NCBI RefSeq assembly: GCF_001305575.3 | Contig: NZ_CP012373.2 | Span: forward strand, 1,116,001-1,180,000 | Reading direction: 5' to 3' | DNA: 64,000 nt | Source: Beggiatoa leptomitoformis | GTDB taxonomy: Bacteria; Pseudomonadota; Gammaproteobacteria; Beggiatoales; Beggiatoaceae | Shown: piece by piece, positions 27,478 through 36,897 of the stretch | Layout of the letters: every line of letters begins with the position of its first letter | Position numbering within the stretch: the first letter of the stretch is position 1 | The notes under the pieces: model-generated | Database searches by the model: none | Told to the model about the DNA's origin: nothing | The model's input: the letters and a program-made list of their open reading frames with translations, nothing else | Made by a program: the position numbers and the translations under genes

Positions 27478-27647
27478 TATAGCTAACGCAACTTAAAAAG
27501 CAGCTTAATGTAGGGTGGAATAGCGTAGCGTATTCCACCATAAAACGCCAAAAATAGCTGAGTTTATGCAGAAAGCTTGCACTGTTGTGAAATACGGCTT
27601 GCGCCTATTCCACCCTACAATAATCATTTTAAAGTGCGTTAGCTATA
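27478..27647. mobile_element. MITE-like inverted-repeat element
   Basis: A 170-bp element is bounded by perfect 13-bp terminal inverted repeats TATAGCTAACGCA / TGCGTTAGCTATA. The similarity continues inward: an ACTT(T)AAAA tract and then TGTAGGGTGGAATA opposite TATTCCACCCTACA, so each arm is about 45 bp. It has no coding capacity. The GTAGGGTGGAATA core is familiar as a widespread bacterial intergenic repeat. No clear target-site duplication is visible. Confidence 0.65.
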
Positions 27648-27806
27648 TTTTGTATCTCATTCGAGTCTAAAAGACTATGTAGAGTGCATTAGTAGCCTGT
27701 TTTTGCAGTGTAATGTACTCTACATTTGCTTTTATTTTTTCATTGGCAGGTGTTGAAAGAGAGGTGAGTATTTTTATTCTTGGTGCATGGCAACGCTGTT
27801 TATTGA

Positions 27807-29264
27807 TTAATCACCATCGGTAATCAAAAAATTTTTAAATTGCCAAACATCTTCTGTATCTATATTAGGCTGGTTGTAGCCTTGAAAAGCACTTTTGTAG
27901 TGTTGACGTGGTGTCCAATCTACAGGCATAGATAGGTTGTCGCCTAAATAAGGGCGGGCGATGTTTAAAATGTATTCGTGGGGTAATTGTTCTGCGGTGC
28001 AAATACCTTGTTGTGGATTTTCAATCATCCAGATAACAGCCGCTACGACAGCGATGGCAACTTGCATGGTCGTTGCGTTTTGATGCGGGACAAGTTGCCG
28101 ACTGCGTTCTATGCTCAAATGGCTACCTGTCCACCAGCCTTTGTAAGCATGTCCCATGAGAAACGCGCCAAGAATGTCACCCCCTGCAATGATTTCATCA
28201 TTCATAATGCGTTTTTGAGCTTGCAATTGATAATCATATCCACGTAGTTCTTGGAGAGAAGCAAGGGCGTTATCACAAGGACAATAGGCGTAGTGAACGG
28301 TAGGACGATACGTTACTTTTCCACCTTCCCATACGCTTAGGTAGTCTGAGAGGGTAAATGCTTCGCCGTGTCGCACCACCATTCCTTGAATTGGATAGTG
28401 TGGTACCCATGAACGCACCCAGACATTCATCCCCATGCGGGCTAAACAAATCTGGTTTTTAATCCCTTCGGTCTGTTGATACGCCAATGCAGGCAGTTCT
28501 TTTTCGTGTGTTCCCCAGCCTAATTCGGCAGTGGTCGAGCCTTCTTCAAAAAAGCCTTCTATACTCCATGTATTAACAAATTCATCCACTTGTCTGGGTT
28601 TATCACTGATTTGTGTATCTCGTTCACTGCAATGAATAACTTTTACACCCAACGTTTTTGCCAGATAATTAAACGTTTGCGCTGTAATTAAATCTTGTAG
28701 TTTTTCAGCCGCTTGACCGCTTACTGTGCCATCGGCAAGTTGGGCTTTTGCAATGTCTAATAAGGCTTGTTTTGTCCAATGTGAGACTAAACCGGGGTTT
28801 GCCCCATGTTCTAAAACTGCTGTTGTGCCTGTCGATTTCCATGTTGATTGTAAACGCTGAATGGCTAAGTGTCTGGCATAAAGTGTATTTTCTGTAGGAT
28901 GTTTGGTGGCTGCATCCGTGTAAGGGTCCCAGACTTCTACAGAAGTATTAATGTATAACACGCCATGTTCATGACACCATTGTAAAATCTCAATTGCGTC
29001 GATATTCCAACCTAAATCAATTAACACATCCCCTAAGCCTACCTGTTGTGTTAAGACCGTACCTAAATTGTCCGCGCTAATCCTTTCTTGTACAAAGCGC
29101 ACGCCTTGTGCTAACCATGTCTGTAATATATCGCGCTGGTCTTCAAAGTCTAAAACCGTGATTTGTGTGAGTGGTATTTTTAGATGACAAATGATGAGTG
29201 GTAATGTGCATTGTGCAACTGAGCCAAAGCCAATAAATAGTATTTTCTTATTAAAATCCAGCAT
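27807..29264 (-). CDS. hss: Homospermidine synthase
   Basis: This 485-aa NAD-dependent enzyme joins putrescine units (or putrescine with spermidine) to make sym-homospermidine. The N-terminus ILFIGFGSVAQCTLPLI is the Rossmann NAD motif of the bacterial Hss family. VLIDLGWNIDAIEILQWCHEHGVLYINTSVE and VLEHGANPGLVSHWTKQAL are characteristic blocks. Length matches the bacterial enzymes. It is transcribed alone on the minus strand. GGTCACCTC before the start offers only a weak ribosome binding site. Confidence 0.93.
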   Translation of the reverse strand: MLDFNKKILFIGFGSVAQCTLPLIICHLKIPLTQITVLDFEDQRDILQTWLAQGVRFVQERISADNLGTVLTQQVGLGDVLIDLGWNIDAIEILQWCHEHGVLYINTSVEVWDPYTDAATKHPTENTLYARHLAIQRLQSTWKSTGTTAVLEHGANPGLVSHWTKQALLDIAKAQLADGTVSGQAAEKLQDLITAQTFNYLAKTLGVKVIHCSERDTQISDKPRQVDEFVNTWSIEGFFEEGSTTAELGWGTHEKELPALAYQQTEGIKNQICLARMGMNVWVRSWVPHYPIQGMVVRHGEAFTLSDYLSVWEGGKVTYRPTVHYAYCPCDNALASLQELRGYDYQLQAQKRIMNDEIIAGGDILGAFLMGHAYKGWWTGSHLSIERSRQLVPHQNATTMQVAIAVVAAVIWMIENPQQGICTAEQLPHEYILNIARPYLGDNLSMPVDWTPRQHYKSAFQGYNQPNIDTEDVWQFKNFLITDGD

Positions 29265-29584
29265 GAGGTGACCCCTTTTGTTATGCTTTCATGTTATTTT
29301 ATCTTTCAGTCAGTTAAGTCTGGTCTGTTATCCGTGTCGTGTATCTATAATAGTAAAAAGTCGTTAAAATATGACATTTTCTATGTTTTGCTGAAAATAA
29401 AAATAATCATTATTAATGTAATGAATTATATTGAATAATTCTTGTTTTATCTTCGTATAAAGTTGTGTAAAAAACTTATATAATGTGTTTTTTTATCTTA
29501 AATAAACGGTTTTTCCTATTTTTTAAAAAAGGTTAATTGTAATAACACGAAATTCATGCTTTTCTAACACATAAGGCGGTGTAT
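29265..29584. other. Divergent intergenic region, hss / short-chain dehydrogenase
   Basis: This A/T-rich gap of about 320 bp must contain promoters for both genes. A TATAAT occurs on the plus strand at 29479-29484 without a good -35. Nothing else was recognised. Confidence 0.4.
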
Positions 29585-30295
29585 ATGCAAATCGTTAAAC
29601 GTAATGCGTTAGTCACGGGTGCTAATCGTGGTTTAGGATTAGAAACATGTAAGCAACTAGCTGCATTAGGAATACAGGTTATTTTGACGTGTCGGGATGC
29701 AGTAAAAGGGGAAGCTGTTGTTAAACAATTATGTTTGCAAGGCTTAGATATTGTTTTTCATCCATTGGATGTAACCAGCGATGACAGTGTTGCAACATTA
29801 AAGCAGTTTGTTGAAAACCAATACGGGAAGCTGGATATTTTAGTGAATAATGCAGGCATTTTTCCTGATTCGCGCACGGCTAATGCGTTTGATAGTACCG
29901 TAGAATCGCTACGCACGGGAATGGAAACAAATACCTACGGCGCATTTCGTTTATGTCAGGCTTTTATCCCGCTAATGCAAAAAAAGGGGTATGGACGGGT
30001 TGTTAATGTGTCCAGCGGGATGGGGCAGTTGTCAGCAATGAGTGGTGGATTTCCCAGCTATCGGTTGTCGAAAACAGCTTTAAATGCAGTAACGCGCATT
30101 TTTGCCAATGAAACGCAAGAGCATAATATTCTTGTTAATTCTGTTTGCCCCGGCTGGGTGCGAACAGATATGGGGGGAGCAGAAGCTGAACGAGATGTTA
30201 GCCAAGGAGTGGAAACTATCGTTTGGCTGGCGACTTTAATTGATGGGAGCGAGACAGGAAAATTTTTCCGCGATAAGCAGGTAATTGAGTGGTAG
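29585..30295 (+). CDS. Short-chain dehydrogenase/reductase (carbonyl reductase-like)
   Basis: This 236-aa classical SDR probably uses NADPH, judging from TGANRGLG with an Arg in the cofactor motif. NNAG follows, and the catalytic Ser (VNVSSGMG) and YRLSK (Tyr-x-x-x-Lys) are all present. It resembles plant/animal-type carbonyl reductases. A GTG at 29579 would add two residues, but ATG at 29585 sits correctly behind AAGGCGG (29573-29579). The substrate is not predictable. It is a single-gene unit with a hairpin downstream. Confidence 0.9.
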   Translation: MQIVKRNALVTGANRGLGLETCKQLAALGIQVILTCRDAVKGEAVVKQLCLQGLDIVFHPLDVTSDDSVATLKQFVENQYGKLDILVNNAGIFPDSRTANAFDSTVESLRTGMETNTYGAFRLCQAFIPLMQKKGYGRVVNVSSGMGQLSAMSGGFPSYRLSKTALNAVTRIFANETQEHNILVNSVCPGWVRTDMGGAEAERDVSQGVETIVWLATLIDGSETGKFFRDKQVIEW

Positions 30296-30337
30296 ATGTT
30301 TTTTATAGGCAGGTAAAGCTAACTTAATTCATAAGAA

Positions 30338-30368
30338 AACTGCTAAGTGTTAGCGGCACTCAGCAGTT
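30338..30368 (+). terminator. Hairpin after the SDR gene
   Basis: AACTGCTAAGTG / CACTCAGCAGTT form a 12-bp stem with one mismatch and a short loop. Only a four-T tract follows, so termination may be inefficient. Confidence 0.5.
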
Positions 30369-30563
30369 ATTTTGCGAGAAAATAGATATAAAACGCCTCA
30401 ATAGCAAGCAAGGTGCGTCATCTCGCCGAAAAGTATAGCATTAAGTTTGATAGGCTGTAAAAAATATAGTGGACGACTACCTGAAAAACCGTTAGCCCGA
30501 CGAGTCGTATTTTTAAAATTAATAAGGTTTTTTGCAAAAGTATGTTAGGAAAGATGAACCATC

Positions 30564-30590
30564 GATAGCACCGCTAACAGGAGTGCTATC
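30564..30590 (+). terminator. Hairpin related to the GATAGCACC terminator family
   Basis: GATAGCAC pairs with GTGCTATC over 8 bp, followed by CGTACTATTTTT. The arm sequence is shared with terminators at 5893 and 48562. Confidence 0.45.
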
Positions 30591-30712
30591 CGTACTATTT
30601 TTGTAAGCAGTTCATTAGAGAGAACGAAAGTTTAAATTAATGCCAATATAGACTATAATCAGAATTTATTGACGGCACGTATTTTTTTGACATAAGGTAA
30701 AATTTAAGCGAG

Positions 30713-31474
30713 ATGATAAAACTTACCCGTAAGCAACGTGAATTACTCCAACGTGAAGAGCTTATTTTGGAAACGGCAAGTCGTTTAATGCAGACGCATG
30801 GCTATTTAGGATTGACGATGGACAAAATAGCCGAAGCGATAGAGTATTCTAAAGGAACGGTTTATCAGCACTTTACTTGTAAAGAGGAGGTGTTAGCAAC
30901 GCTTTGTATTCGCACACATAGCAGTATGTTGGATATGTTTGAACGGGTTGTAAACTGTACTGCGCCAACGCGCGTTAGGATGAGCGGGTTGATGTTGGCT
31001 TATACCTTACATGTTTATTTGCATCCATTAGAATTTCATAATTTTCAAGTTATTAAAACGACATCGTTTAAAGATAAATTATCGGCTGAGAAAAAACAGT
31101 TGCTAATGGAAAGCGAATTGCGCACTTTAGGCGCGGTTGCCAGCATTCCGCGCGAAGCCATTGCCAAAGGGGATTTAATTATTGATAGCCGTTTGACACC
31201 TGAAGAATTAACCTTTTCTTTTTGGGCGATGTCTTATGGCGGATTATTGATTTTATCTGGCGATTTTCCTTTTAGTAGCATGGGAATACGTCCGCATTTT
31301 GTATTACAGAATACGTTTTTAATGTACTTAGATAATATGAACTGGAAGCCCTTATCTTCTGAATGGGATTATCCAAAAAGTCAGCGCGAAATCTTAGAAA
31401 AATTATTTGCGCCTGAATTAGCATTATTAACCACAGAACAGTATGAGCGATTAATGGCTTTCACAGTCGCGTAA
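30713..31474 (+). CDS. TetR-family transcriptional regulator
   Basis: This 253-aa regulator has an N-terminal TetR DNA-binding domain: ILETASRLMQTHGYLGLTMDKIAEAIEYSKGTVYQHF with the helix-turn-helix at about residues 37-56. The C-terminal ligand-binding domain is longer than usual and not assignable. It is alone on the plus strand, converging with the hybE operon. Its target may be itself or the upstream SDR gene, an inference from position only. Confidence 0.9.
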   Translation: MIKLTRKQRELLQREELILETASRLMQTHGYLGLTMDKIAEAIEYSKGTVYQHFTCKEEVLATLCIRTHSSMLDMFERVVNCTAPTRVRMSGLMLAYTLHVYLHPLEFHNFQVIKTTSFKDKLSAEKKQLLMESELRTLGAVASIPREAIAKGDLIIDSRLTPEELTFSFWAMSYGGLLILSGDFPFSSMGIRPHFVLQNTFLMYLDNMNWKPLSSEWDYPKSQREILEKLFAPELALLTTEQYERLMAFTVA

Positions 31475-31587
31475 TCTGTATTAAATATTCCAGAATTAGC
31501 CGACATAAAGAAAAATAATATTGGTAATTCTGGATGTTCTATCTGTTTTGATTCAACCTATTATTTAACAGCGTAATCTCTTAATCT

Positions 31588-32061
31588 TCATGCTTTTCCG
31601 CGCAGTAATTCACGTCTTGAAATTCCCTTTTTTACATTGGTTTTTGGCTCGGGTGCTGTCATCAGTAGCGTTAAAATAGCTTGTGCTGTTTCTCGTGCCA
31701 TCGCTTGGTCGGCAAAATCAAACATGGGTGAAAACAGGGAACAGCTTTGATAAATCCCTAGGTTTGCTTCGTAACTCACTAAAAACTCATAAATACCAGA
31801 TGGAAATTGATAACTCTTTTTTTCGTCCGTGCTGGGCAGTTGTGCGGGCTTGTCTGCGACAAGGGGTAAAATTAGTAAATTCATAAACCAAGGGGTAATT
31901 AATATGCCTAGACAAGCATTTTCCCATGTTTGAAACCCCACCGCTTCAACGTGTAGCGCGGGATTAAGAATAGGGATTCCTTGCATCCGTTCTTGTTGAA
32001 TGGCGATAAAGGTGGATTCTAAGGCTTGCACCTGTTTGTCACAGGAAAAGGACTGCATCAT
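31588..32061 (-). CDS. hybE: [NiFe]-hydrogenase assembly chaperone HybE/HupJ
   Basis: This 157-aa protein matches the HybE/HupJ family by VEAVGFQTWENACLGILITPWFMNL, FPSGIYEFLVSYEANLGIYQSCSLFSPM and the C-terminal SRRELLRGK. Family members assist assembly or Tat proofreading of the hydrogenase subunits. Its likely client is the hynS/hynL enzyme 12 kb away. It starts only 27 bp after the PP2C phosphatase gene, so it is probably the third gene of that operon. Start is uncertain between tandem ATG codons; no ribosome binding site is visible. Confidence 0.88.
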   Translation of the reverse strand: MMQSFSCDKQVQALESTFIAIQQERMQGIPILNPALHVEAVGFQTWENACLGILITPWFMNLLILPLVADKPAQLPSTDEKKSYQFPSGIYEFLVSYEANLGIYQSCSLFSPMFDFADQAMARETAQAILTLLMTAPEPKTNVKKGISRRELLRGKA

Positions 32062-32088
32062 CGTATTTACGTCGGATAAGGTAGTGGG

Positions 32089-33615
32089 TTATTGTTGTTT
32101 TATCACTAATAAGGTAATGTCATCAAAGACTTTTTGTTGTCCAATATATGCGTGTACATCCGTAATAACCTCTTGCCGAATTTCTTTGGGTGTACGGTGG
32201 TGATATTGACGGACAACGCTGGTTAAGCGTTCTAAACCATAATGTTCGTGTGATAAATTTTCCGCTTCAGTAATCCCGTCGGTATATAACACAACCACAT
32301 CACCCGCGTCTAATTTGAAACGAACTTGAGCAATGTAATGGCTGATTTCTTTTTCTAAACCAATAGGAAATCCCAAGTCCATTGTATCAATTACTTCAGT
32401 CTGTCCATCATGACGTACAATTAATATTTCCTCATGTTGTCCACTGAGCCATAACCAGCCATCTTCATAATCCAATAATAAAAGCGTTAAATTTTTATCC
32501 GAATTCATCCGCTGGACGTTGTGATAAATTGTACGATTTAAGGTATTTAAAAACTTTACAGGGTCTTTTTCTTCGTTTGTCAGCAAAGTATGTACGGCGG
32601 TTTGTACCATCAACATCAGCACGCTGCTTTCTAAACCATGTCCTGTCACATCGCCAATGCCAATTTTAACTCGTCCGTGATGATACAACACGTCATAGTA
32701 GTCACCACCGACTTCTGAAGCAGGTTCCATAAAACCAGCAATATCAAGGTTAGGGATGCGTTGTAACTCTGCCTCCGTTGGCAGGAGCATCATTTGTAGG
32801 CGACGAGTTACATCTAATTCAGCACTCATCCGCACATTTTCTGTTTGTAATTTATTATTTAACGTTAATATTTCTTGATTTGCGAGAGCCAACTGTGTCG
32901 TGCGTTCATTAACTTTGTTTTCTAAATTATTTGTCAACTCACGCAGTTGTAGGGACATATTCATTAAAGATTCGACAAAAATATCGATTTCACGAATGGA
33001 AGAATGTTTAAGATGAATATCAAAATTCCCATAAGCCATTTGTACTGCAGCCCGACTCGCTTTATGAATCGGGTCCGTTAAACTATGTGTTAAACGGTTA
33101 ATCCAGATAGGTAATAATAAAAACAAAGAAGCAAACGCAATAATAATTCCCAATAACAATACATTACCAACCTGATAAATCACATTATCATGTGCCAAAA
33201 TAGCAATACGGTACCCACTATCTAATTCTAATGATGAAAAAGCGGATTCCTTTTCAATTTCTTCAGGCAAGGGCAAATCCGTCATCGTTTCATCCACAGA
33301 AACGATGACACGATTATCTGCATTCAGTAACCAAATATTGGTTAAATCACTGGTTTTTGCAACACCATCAAATAAGTCCACTATCATCGGATAGTTTTCT
33401 TCTTCTATATACAAAGCAACATTCGCGGTTAAATAAGCCAAGACCAACTGATTGTTATCTTTGATATGTCCGCGTAATGCCGTATAGACAGCGACTAAAT
33501 AAAAAGAACTTAGAACAACAACAGCAATAATAACCGCGCTAATCACTAACCAAAAAATACGTTGATGTAGATGAGGTAATTTCTTATTTATCATATTATT
33601 GATTAAAAAACTCAT
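32089..33615 (-). CDS. Membrane PP2C/SpoIIE-type phosphatase with periplasmic sensor and HAMP
   Basis: The protein has 508 aa from ATG at 33615. A transmembrane helix at about 20-46, a periplasmic segment of ~100 residues, a second helix at about 152-172, a HAMP domain and a coiled coil (LENKVNERTTQLALANQEIL) precede a C-terminal SpoIIE/PP2C phosphatase. The metal-binding aspartates are present in EVGGDYYD, GDVTGHG, LYTDGITEA and FDDITLL. It should dephosphorylate an anti-sigma antagonist or similar Ser/Thr-phosphorylated partner, none of which is encoded here. The start overlaps the stop of the binding-protein gene (ATGA). The frame is open further upstream, but those starts would overlap that gene by more. 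Confidence 0.9.
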   Translation of the reverse strand: MSFLINNMINKKLPHLHQRIFWLVISAVIIAVVVLSSFYLVAVYTALRGHIKDNNQLVLAYLTANVALYIEEENYPMIVDLFDGVAKTSDLTNIWLLNADNRVIVSVDETMTDLPLPEEIEKESAFSSLELDSGYRIAILAHDNVIYQVGNVLLLGIIIAFASLFLLLPIWINRLTHSLTDPIHKASRAAVQMAYGNFDIHLKHSSIREIDIFVESLMNMSLQLRELTNNLENKVNERTTQLALANQEILTLNNKLQTENVRMSAELDVTRRLQMMLLPTEAELQRIPNLDIAGFMEPASEVGGDYYDVLYHHGRVKIGIGDVTGHGLESSVLMLMVQTAVHTLLTNEEKDPVKFLNTLNRTIYHNVQRMNSDKNLTLLLLDYEDGWLWLSGQHEEILIVRHDGQTEVIDTMDLGFPIGLEKEISHYIAQVRFKLDAGDVVVLYTDGITEAENLSHEHYGLERLTSVVRQYHHRTPKEIRQEVITDVHAYIGQQKVFDDITLLVIKQQ

Positions 33616-34688
33616 TCCTGAGTTGCTTTTTTCCATGTTGCTTGATACTTTTCTAATACACTGGGTGCAAGTGGTTGCCATAAAATAAATCTACGCAAAT
33701 ATTCTGGGTCGGTAACATGATAGTTAATACGCTCTTTCACCGTCATATAACGGGTTGTATAAAAGTTACTGGTGCCATAAGTGGTTTGTCGAGCGACTTG
33801 TGCTTGAATTGGTGCGCTGAGCATGAAGTTAATGAATGCATAAGCAAGTTCTAATTTTTCTGGTGGAATATTCGCGGCAATTGACCAACTATCCACCCAT
33901 GCCGTTGCGCCTTCATCAGGAATAACAATTCCCCACTCGCCATTTTTTTTTGTATTAATCTCATGTACTCCAAACCCCCAATCAGTACCAACATCAACAT
34001 TATCAATGTCATCAGGGTTTAAATATTCTTTCCAATAATCATATATTTGTAAATCATGTAGTTGACGCAGCCGTTCCTCAATACGCGAGAGTTCCGTATC
34101 ACTGAGGTTAAATAAATGACGAACAGGAATTTTTAAAAACAACGCGGTCATATAAATATTGGCAACCTCAAAATTACGGCTAATGGATACTCGTTTGCGA
34201 TAACGTTCATCCCATAACACTTTGTAAGAGTTTGGTTTTTCCATTTTACTCTTGTTATAAACCAATGCATAAGGACCAAATGTAAAAGGTACGGCATAAA
34301 CTTCACCCGCTAAAAGATGAAATCGGCGTTGTAAAATGAGCGGATTAATTTGGTGAAAATTAGGGATTTTTTTTGTATCTAAGGGGCGAATTAATTTTTT
34401 TTGCCATAATATTTCAAGCAAGTCATTAGAAGGCGTGATTAAGTCAGCTTCTTGTGTTTGAATGGCAGACTCGAAAGAGGCTAAACCCGTTGTAGGCGTT
34501 ACAATTACTTCAACATCTAATCCAGATTTTTTTTTAAGCTGTTCTTGAAAAGCCTGAACATAAGAGGGTTCAGCATAACCTGCCCATGCCTGTACTTTTA
34601 GCGTAAGCGGTGTCGCCGCAGCCGCTGTTAGATGACAATAAAAGTAAATAAATAACAATACTGCTTTATATGATTGATTTATATTCAT
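33612..34688 (-). CDS. Periplasmic PotD/PotF-like substrate-binding protein
   Basis: This 358-aa protein has a signal peptide (MNINQSYKAVLLFIYFYCHLTAAAA) and a type 2 periplasmic binding fold. LKVQAWAGYAEPSYVQAFQEQ and ADLITPSNDLLEILWQKKLIRPLD resemble spermidine/putrescine-binding proteins. No ABC permease or ATPase is adjacent. The stop overlaps the start of the membrane phosphatase by 4 bp (ATGA), which suggests it acts as the ligand-binding partner of that sensor rather than as a transporter component. The ligand is unknown; a polyamine is one possibility given the homospermidine synthase 3 kb away. Confidence 0.85.
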   Translation of the reverse strand: MNINQSYKAVLLFIYFYCHLTAAAATPLTLKVQAWAGYAEPSYVQAFQEQLKKKSGLDVEVIVTPTTGLASFESAIQTQEADLITPSNDLLEILWQKKLIRPLDTKKIPNFHQINPLILQRRFHLLAGEVYAVPFTFGPYALVYNKSKMEKPNSYKVLWDERYRKRVSISRNFEVANIYMTALFLKIPVRHLFNLSDTELSRIEERLRQLHDLQIYDYWKEYLNPDDIDNVDVGTDWGFGVHEINTKKNGEWGIVIPDEGATAWVDSWSIAANIPPEKLELAYAFINFMLSAPIQAQVARQTTYGTSNFYTTRYMTVKERINYHVTDPEYLRRFILWQPLAPSVLEKYQATWKKATQE

Positions 34689-35057
34689 TTTTTAATGAAA
34701 CAGATAGAGGCGATTTAGCAATCTTAACCCAAAAAGTTTTCTTAATTATAACAGTTATAACAACCCAATTTATGATGTTTATTGATGCAATTTTCGCGCA
34801 AAAAATTCACTCTTGTTAGAAAGATTGTCCAAATCAGAATTAATCAAATTTAAAATAAAAACTATATTATTTGTATGTAGTTACAGCGCAAGCATGGTTA
34901 AATAATATATTTTTAGGCATTGTTTTTACCCATTAGGGTTTGAAGTGGTTTTGGTGAATACGGGGTTTCGCGTTAGAATGTTTTATTCTCAGTTAGAATT
35001 TTTTTTATTTTATTGCTTGAATAGACTAATTATTTTTTATTAAATTAAGGAAAAACA
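34689..35057. other. Divergent intergenic region, binding protein / rph
   Basis: This 369-bp A/T-rich gap holds a copy of the dispersed TGTCCAAATCAGAAT motif at 34825-34840 and AAGGA before rph. No clear promoter or RNA gene was recognised. Confidence 0.4.
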
Positions 35058-35771
35058 ATGCGCCCCAGTGGTAGAACCCCGCAACAACTCCGCCCGATTA
35101 AAATCACTCGCAATTATATTAGACATCCTGAAGGCTCTGTTTTAATTGAATTTGGTCATACAAAAGTTATTTGTAATGCCAGTATTGAAGAACGTACTCC
35201 CCGTTTTTTAAAAGACCAAGGAAAGGGTTGGATTACGGCAGAATATGGCATGTTGCCCCGTTCTACACATCAACGGATGCAACGTGAAGCCAGCTCTGGC
35301 AGACAAGGTGGTAGAACTCAGGAAATTCAACGGCTTATTGGTCGGGCGTTACGGGCAGTCGTGGATTTACACGCATTAGGTGAACGCACAATTACGTTAG
35401 ATTGTGATGTCATTCAGGCGGATGGTGGTACAAGAACAGCGGCAATTACGGGAAGTTATGTTGCTTTAGTGGATGCAGTGAATTCACTGATTAAAAAGGG
35501 TACGTTGAAGAAAAATCCTATTCACGGTGCAGTGGCTGCGGTGTCTGTGGGAATTTATCAGGGTACACCGATTTTAGATTTGGAGTATCTGGAAGATTCT
35601 GAAGCAGAAACGGATATGAATATTGTTATGAATGACGCGGGCGCGTACATTGAAATTCAAGGGACGGCTGAAGGTCATGCTTTTCGTGCGGATGAGTTAC
35701 AAAGTTTGTTAAATTTGGCGGGCGAAGGGGTTAAAACGTTATTAGCAGCACAACAAGCGGCTTTAGCGTAA
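35058..35771 (+). CDS. rph: Ribonuclease PH
   Basis: This 237-aa phosphate-dependent 3' exoribonuclease trims the tRNA 3' end. The N-terminus [20 protein letters not shown], the [16 protein letters not shown] block and [10 protein letters not shown] are typical, as is the [18 protein letters not shown] catalytic region. It has the full length of active RNase PH. AAGGA at 35047-35051 gives a good ribosome binding site. It converges with the DAHP synthase gene. Confidence 0.97.
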   Translation: MRPSGRTPQQLRPIKITRNYIRHPEGSVLIEFGHTKVICNASIEERTPRFLKDQGKGWITAEYGMLPRSTHQRMQREASSGRQGGRTQEIQRLIGRALRAVVDLHALGERTITLDCDVIQADGGTRTAAITGSYVALVDAVNSLIKKGTLKKNPIHGAVAAVSVGIYQGTPILDLEYLEDSEAETDMNIVMNDAGAYIEIQGTAEGHAFRADELQSLLNLAGEGVKTLLAAQQAALA

Positions 35772-35780
35772 GCGGTTGTT

Positions 35781-35803
35781 GGGGCGAATAGCATCATCGC
35801 CCC
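35781..35803. terminator. Hairpin between convergent rph and DAHP synthase genes
   Basis: The perfect 7-bp stem GGGGCGA / TCGCCCC with a 9-nt loop lies between converging genes. No T tract follows on the plus strand. Confidence 0.4.
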
Positions 35804-35823
35804 TGCTGCAATGCCTTAACTGG

Positions 35824-36897
35824 TTACTTTTTTTGTAGCCGTGCCGGTAAAACTGTTTGTAGTTTTTGGTGCATGTGACGGAGCAATTGTTCGGTTGTTT
35901 CCCAATCAATACACGCATCTGTCACAGACATGCCGTATTTTAAATCAGCCAAGTTTTTTGCAATGGGTTGATTGCCCGCTTGTAAATGACTTTCTAGCAT
36001 TAAACCAACAATAGAGGTATTACCTTCTATAATTTGGTTGGTAATGTTATCTGCAACCAGTGGTTGTAACTCAGGTTTTTTATTGGAGTTTCCATGACTA
36101 CAATCAACGACGATATTGGGCGGCAATTTCGCTTTTAATAAGCTCGCTTCGCATAAGGCGATATTCACTGAATCATAATTGACTTGTTTACCACCGCGTA
36201 AAATCACATGTCCGTATTTATTGCCGCAGGTTTTTATGACGGCGGCTTGTCCTCTTTGGTCTATCCCTAAAAAATGATGAGGGGCAGAAGCGGAGTGTAG
36301 GGCATTAATAGCAACGTCTAAATTGCCATCTGTGCCGTTTTTAAAACCGACAGGCATGGATAAACCGCTGGCAAGTTCTCTGTGCGTTTGTGATTCGGTT
36401 GTTCTTGCACCAATTGCCGACCATGAGAATAAATCTGCTAAATATTGGGGGGTTATTGGGTCTAATGCCTCAGTTCCTGCGGGCAATCCTAATTCGGCAA
36501 CCCACAATAGCAATTCGCGGGCTTTCGCTAACCCTTCTTCAATATGAAAAGAATCATCTAAACGAGGGTCGTTAATAAAACCTTTCCAACCAACAGTTGT
36601 TCTTGGTTTTTCAAAATAGACCCGCATGACAATAAACAACGAGTCTTGTAATTCATCATGCAGTTTTTTTAACCGCTCGGCATATTCTTTTGCCGATTGC
36701 ATATCATGAATTGAACAAGGACCTGTAACGACCATTATCCGATGGTCTTGTCGGTCTAAAATGGCTTGTAAGGTTTTGCGCCCATTGCGTACTGTTTCTG
36801 TGCTTTTCTCAGTACAAGGTAATTTTTGTTTGAGCGCGTCAGGGGTAATTAGTAGTTTCTCAGAAACGACATTGACGTTGTTTATATCATCACTCAC
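35824..36897 (-). CDS. 3-deoxy-7-phosphoheptulonate (DAHP) synthase, type I
   Basis: This 357-aa enzyme condenses phosphoenolpyruvate with erythrose 4-phosphate, the first step of the shikimate pathway. Family blocks are MVVTGPCSIHD, MRVYFEKPRTTVGWKGFINDP, SWSAIGARTTESQTHRELASGLS, VGFKNGTDG, and VDCSHGNSNK. The N-terminal extension is that of the feedback-regulated AroF/G/H class, but which amino acid inhibits it cannot be decided by eye. It is monocistronic on the minus strand. Confidence 0.95.
   Translation of the reverse strand: MSDDINNVNVVSEKLLITPDALKQKLPCTEKSTETVRNGRKTLQAILDRQDHRIMVVTGPCSIHDMQSAKEYAERLKKLHDELQDSLFIVMRVYFEKPRTTVGWKGFINDPRLDDSFHIEEGLAKARELLLWVAELGLPAGTEALDPITPQYLADLFSWSAIGARTTESQTHRELASGLSMPVGFKNGTDGNLDVAINALHSASAPHHFLGIDQRGQAAVIKTCGNKYGHVILRGGKQVNYDSVNIALCEASLLKAKLPPNIVVDCSHGNSNKKPELQPLVADNITNQIIEGNTSIVGLMLESHLQAGNQPIAKNLADLKYGMSVTDACIDWETTEQLLRHMHQKLQTVLPARLQKK

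Larger units (their letters stand above)
27065..27806. other. Intergenic region with terminator and MITE-like element
   Basis: This 742-bp gap between recG and homospermidine synthase holds a minus-strand terminator (27119-27159), one copy of the dispersed TGTCTGAATCA motif (27432-27449) and a 170-bp inverted-repeat element (27478-27647). No coding frame was recognised. Confidence 0.65.
30296..30712. other. Intergenic region with two hairpins
   Basis: This 417-bp gap holds hairpins at 30338-30368 and 30564-30590. A TATAAT at 30654-30659 is a possible -10 for the TetR gene. No coding frame was recognised. Confidence 0.5.
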
